From positions 1 to 13,801 of the forward strand of contig CAJCIF010000517.1 of assembly GCA_903970355.1 (NCBI GenBank): a DNA stretch of 13,801 bases, given 5' to 3'. The stretch's first letter is position 1; the number at the start of each line of letters is the position of its first letter. This stretch comes from Actinomycetota bacterium. Its GTDB lineage: Bacteria; Cyanobacteriota; Vampirovibrionia; Obscuribacterales; Obscuribacteraceae. Positions 13,745-13,801 of this stretch are shown here, one piece after another. The notes beneath the pieces were generated by a model. It worked only from the letters and a program-made list of their open reading frames with translations, was not told the origin of the DNA and made no database searches. The position numbers and the translations under genes were made by a program.

Positions 13745-13801
13745 ATGGTATCAATGATCACAATCAGCTCGCTATTTCGGCAATTTCGAAGAAAGTTAGA
13801 A

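Overview
The window is bacterial chromosomal DNA of moderate GC content, with ATG/GTG starts, clear Shine-Dalgarno sites, ATGA or TAATG gene overlaps and one tRNA. UGA, UAG and UAA all serve as ordinary stops. The gene style (many PAS-type histidine kinases, an M48 peptidase joined to TPRs, a squalene-cyclase-like protein, HTTM proteins) recalls large-genome environmental bacteria such as Obscuribacterales (Vampirovibrionia/Melainabacteria) or Planctomycetes. That placement is a guess from style, not a demonstrated affiliation.

Layout. (1) At the left edge is the 3' end of an alpha/alpha-toroid (squalene-cyclase-like) protein on +, converging on a 799-residue M48 zinc peptidase with TPR-like helices, a membrane segment and a TonB-type C-terminal domain on -. 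(2) A divergent intergenic region (2987-3404) holds 27-bp tandem repeats, a perfect hairpin and two opposed promoter candidates. (3) On + an SPFH/band-7 protein overlaps an NAD-kinase-like protein by ATGA, followed by tRNA-Val(UAC). (4) On - lies a two-gene unit: a small one-pass membrane protein and an HTTM multipass membrane protein. (5) On - a TlpA-like thioredoxin-fold lipoprotein is interrupted by one in-frame UGA, exactly where the first Cys of CxxC should be. It is best read as a selenoprotein (U-x-x-C), and a SECIS-like hairpin follows the UGA. (6) From 13.7 kb down to 8.4 kb on - lies a signalling locus: two overlapping histidine kinases, three unrecognised small genes and an OmpR/PhoB-type response regulator.

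The two most notable points. First, the kinases carry complementary defects. The upstream one keeps the HisKA phospho-acceptor His, but its ATPase domain has lost the N, G1 and G2 boxes and the lid. The downstream one has an intact ATPase domain, but Ser replaces the phospho-acceptor His. Translational coupling suggests an obligate heterodimer in which one subunit phosphorylates the other, and the locus response regulator is the natural output. Second, the UGA-containing thioredoxin-like gene is a candidate selenoprotein that a standard gene caller would split or truncate.

Regulatory candidates include a PhoB-like 11-bp direct-repeat box over a -10 in front of the small-gene/regulator unit, and a hairpin that presents the Shine-Dalgarno in its loop while pairing the start codon of the first small gene.
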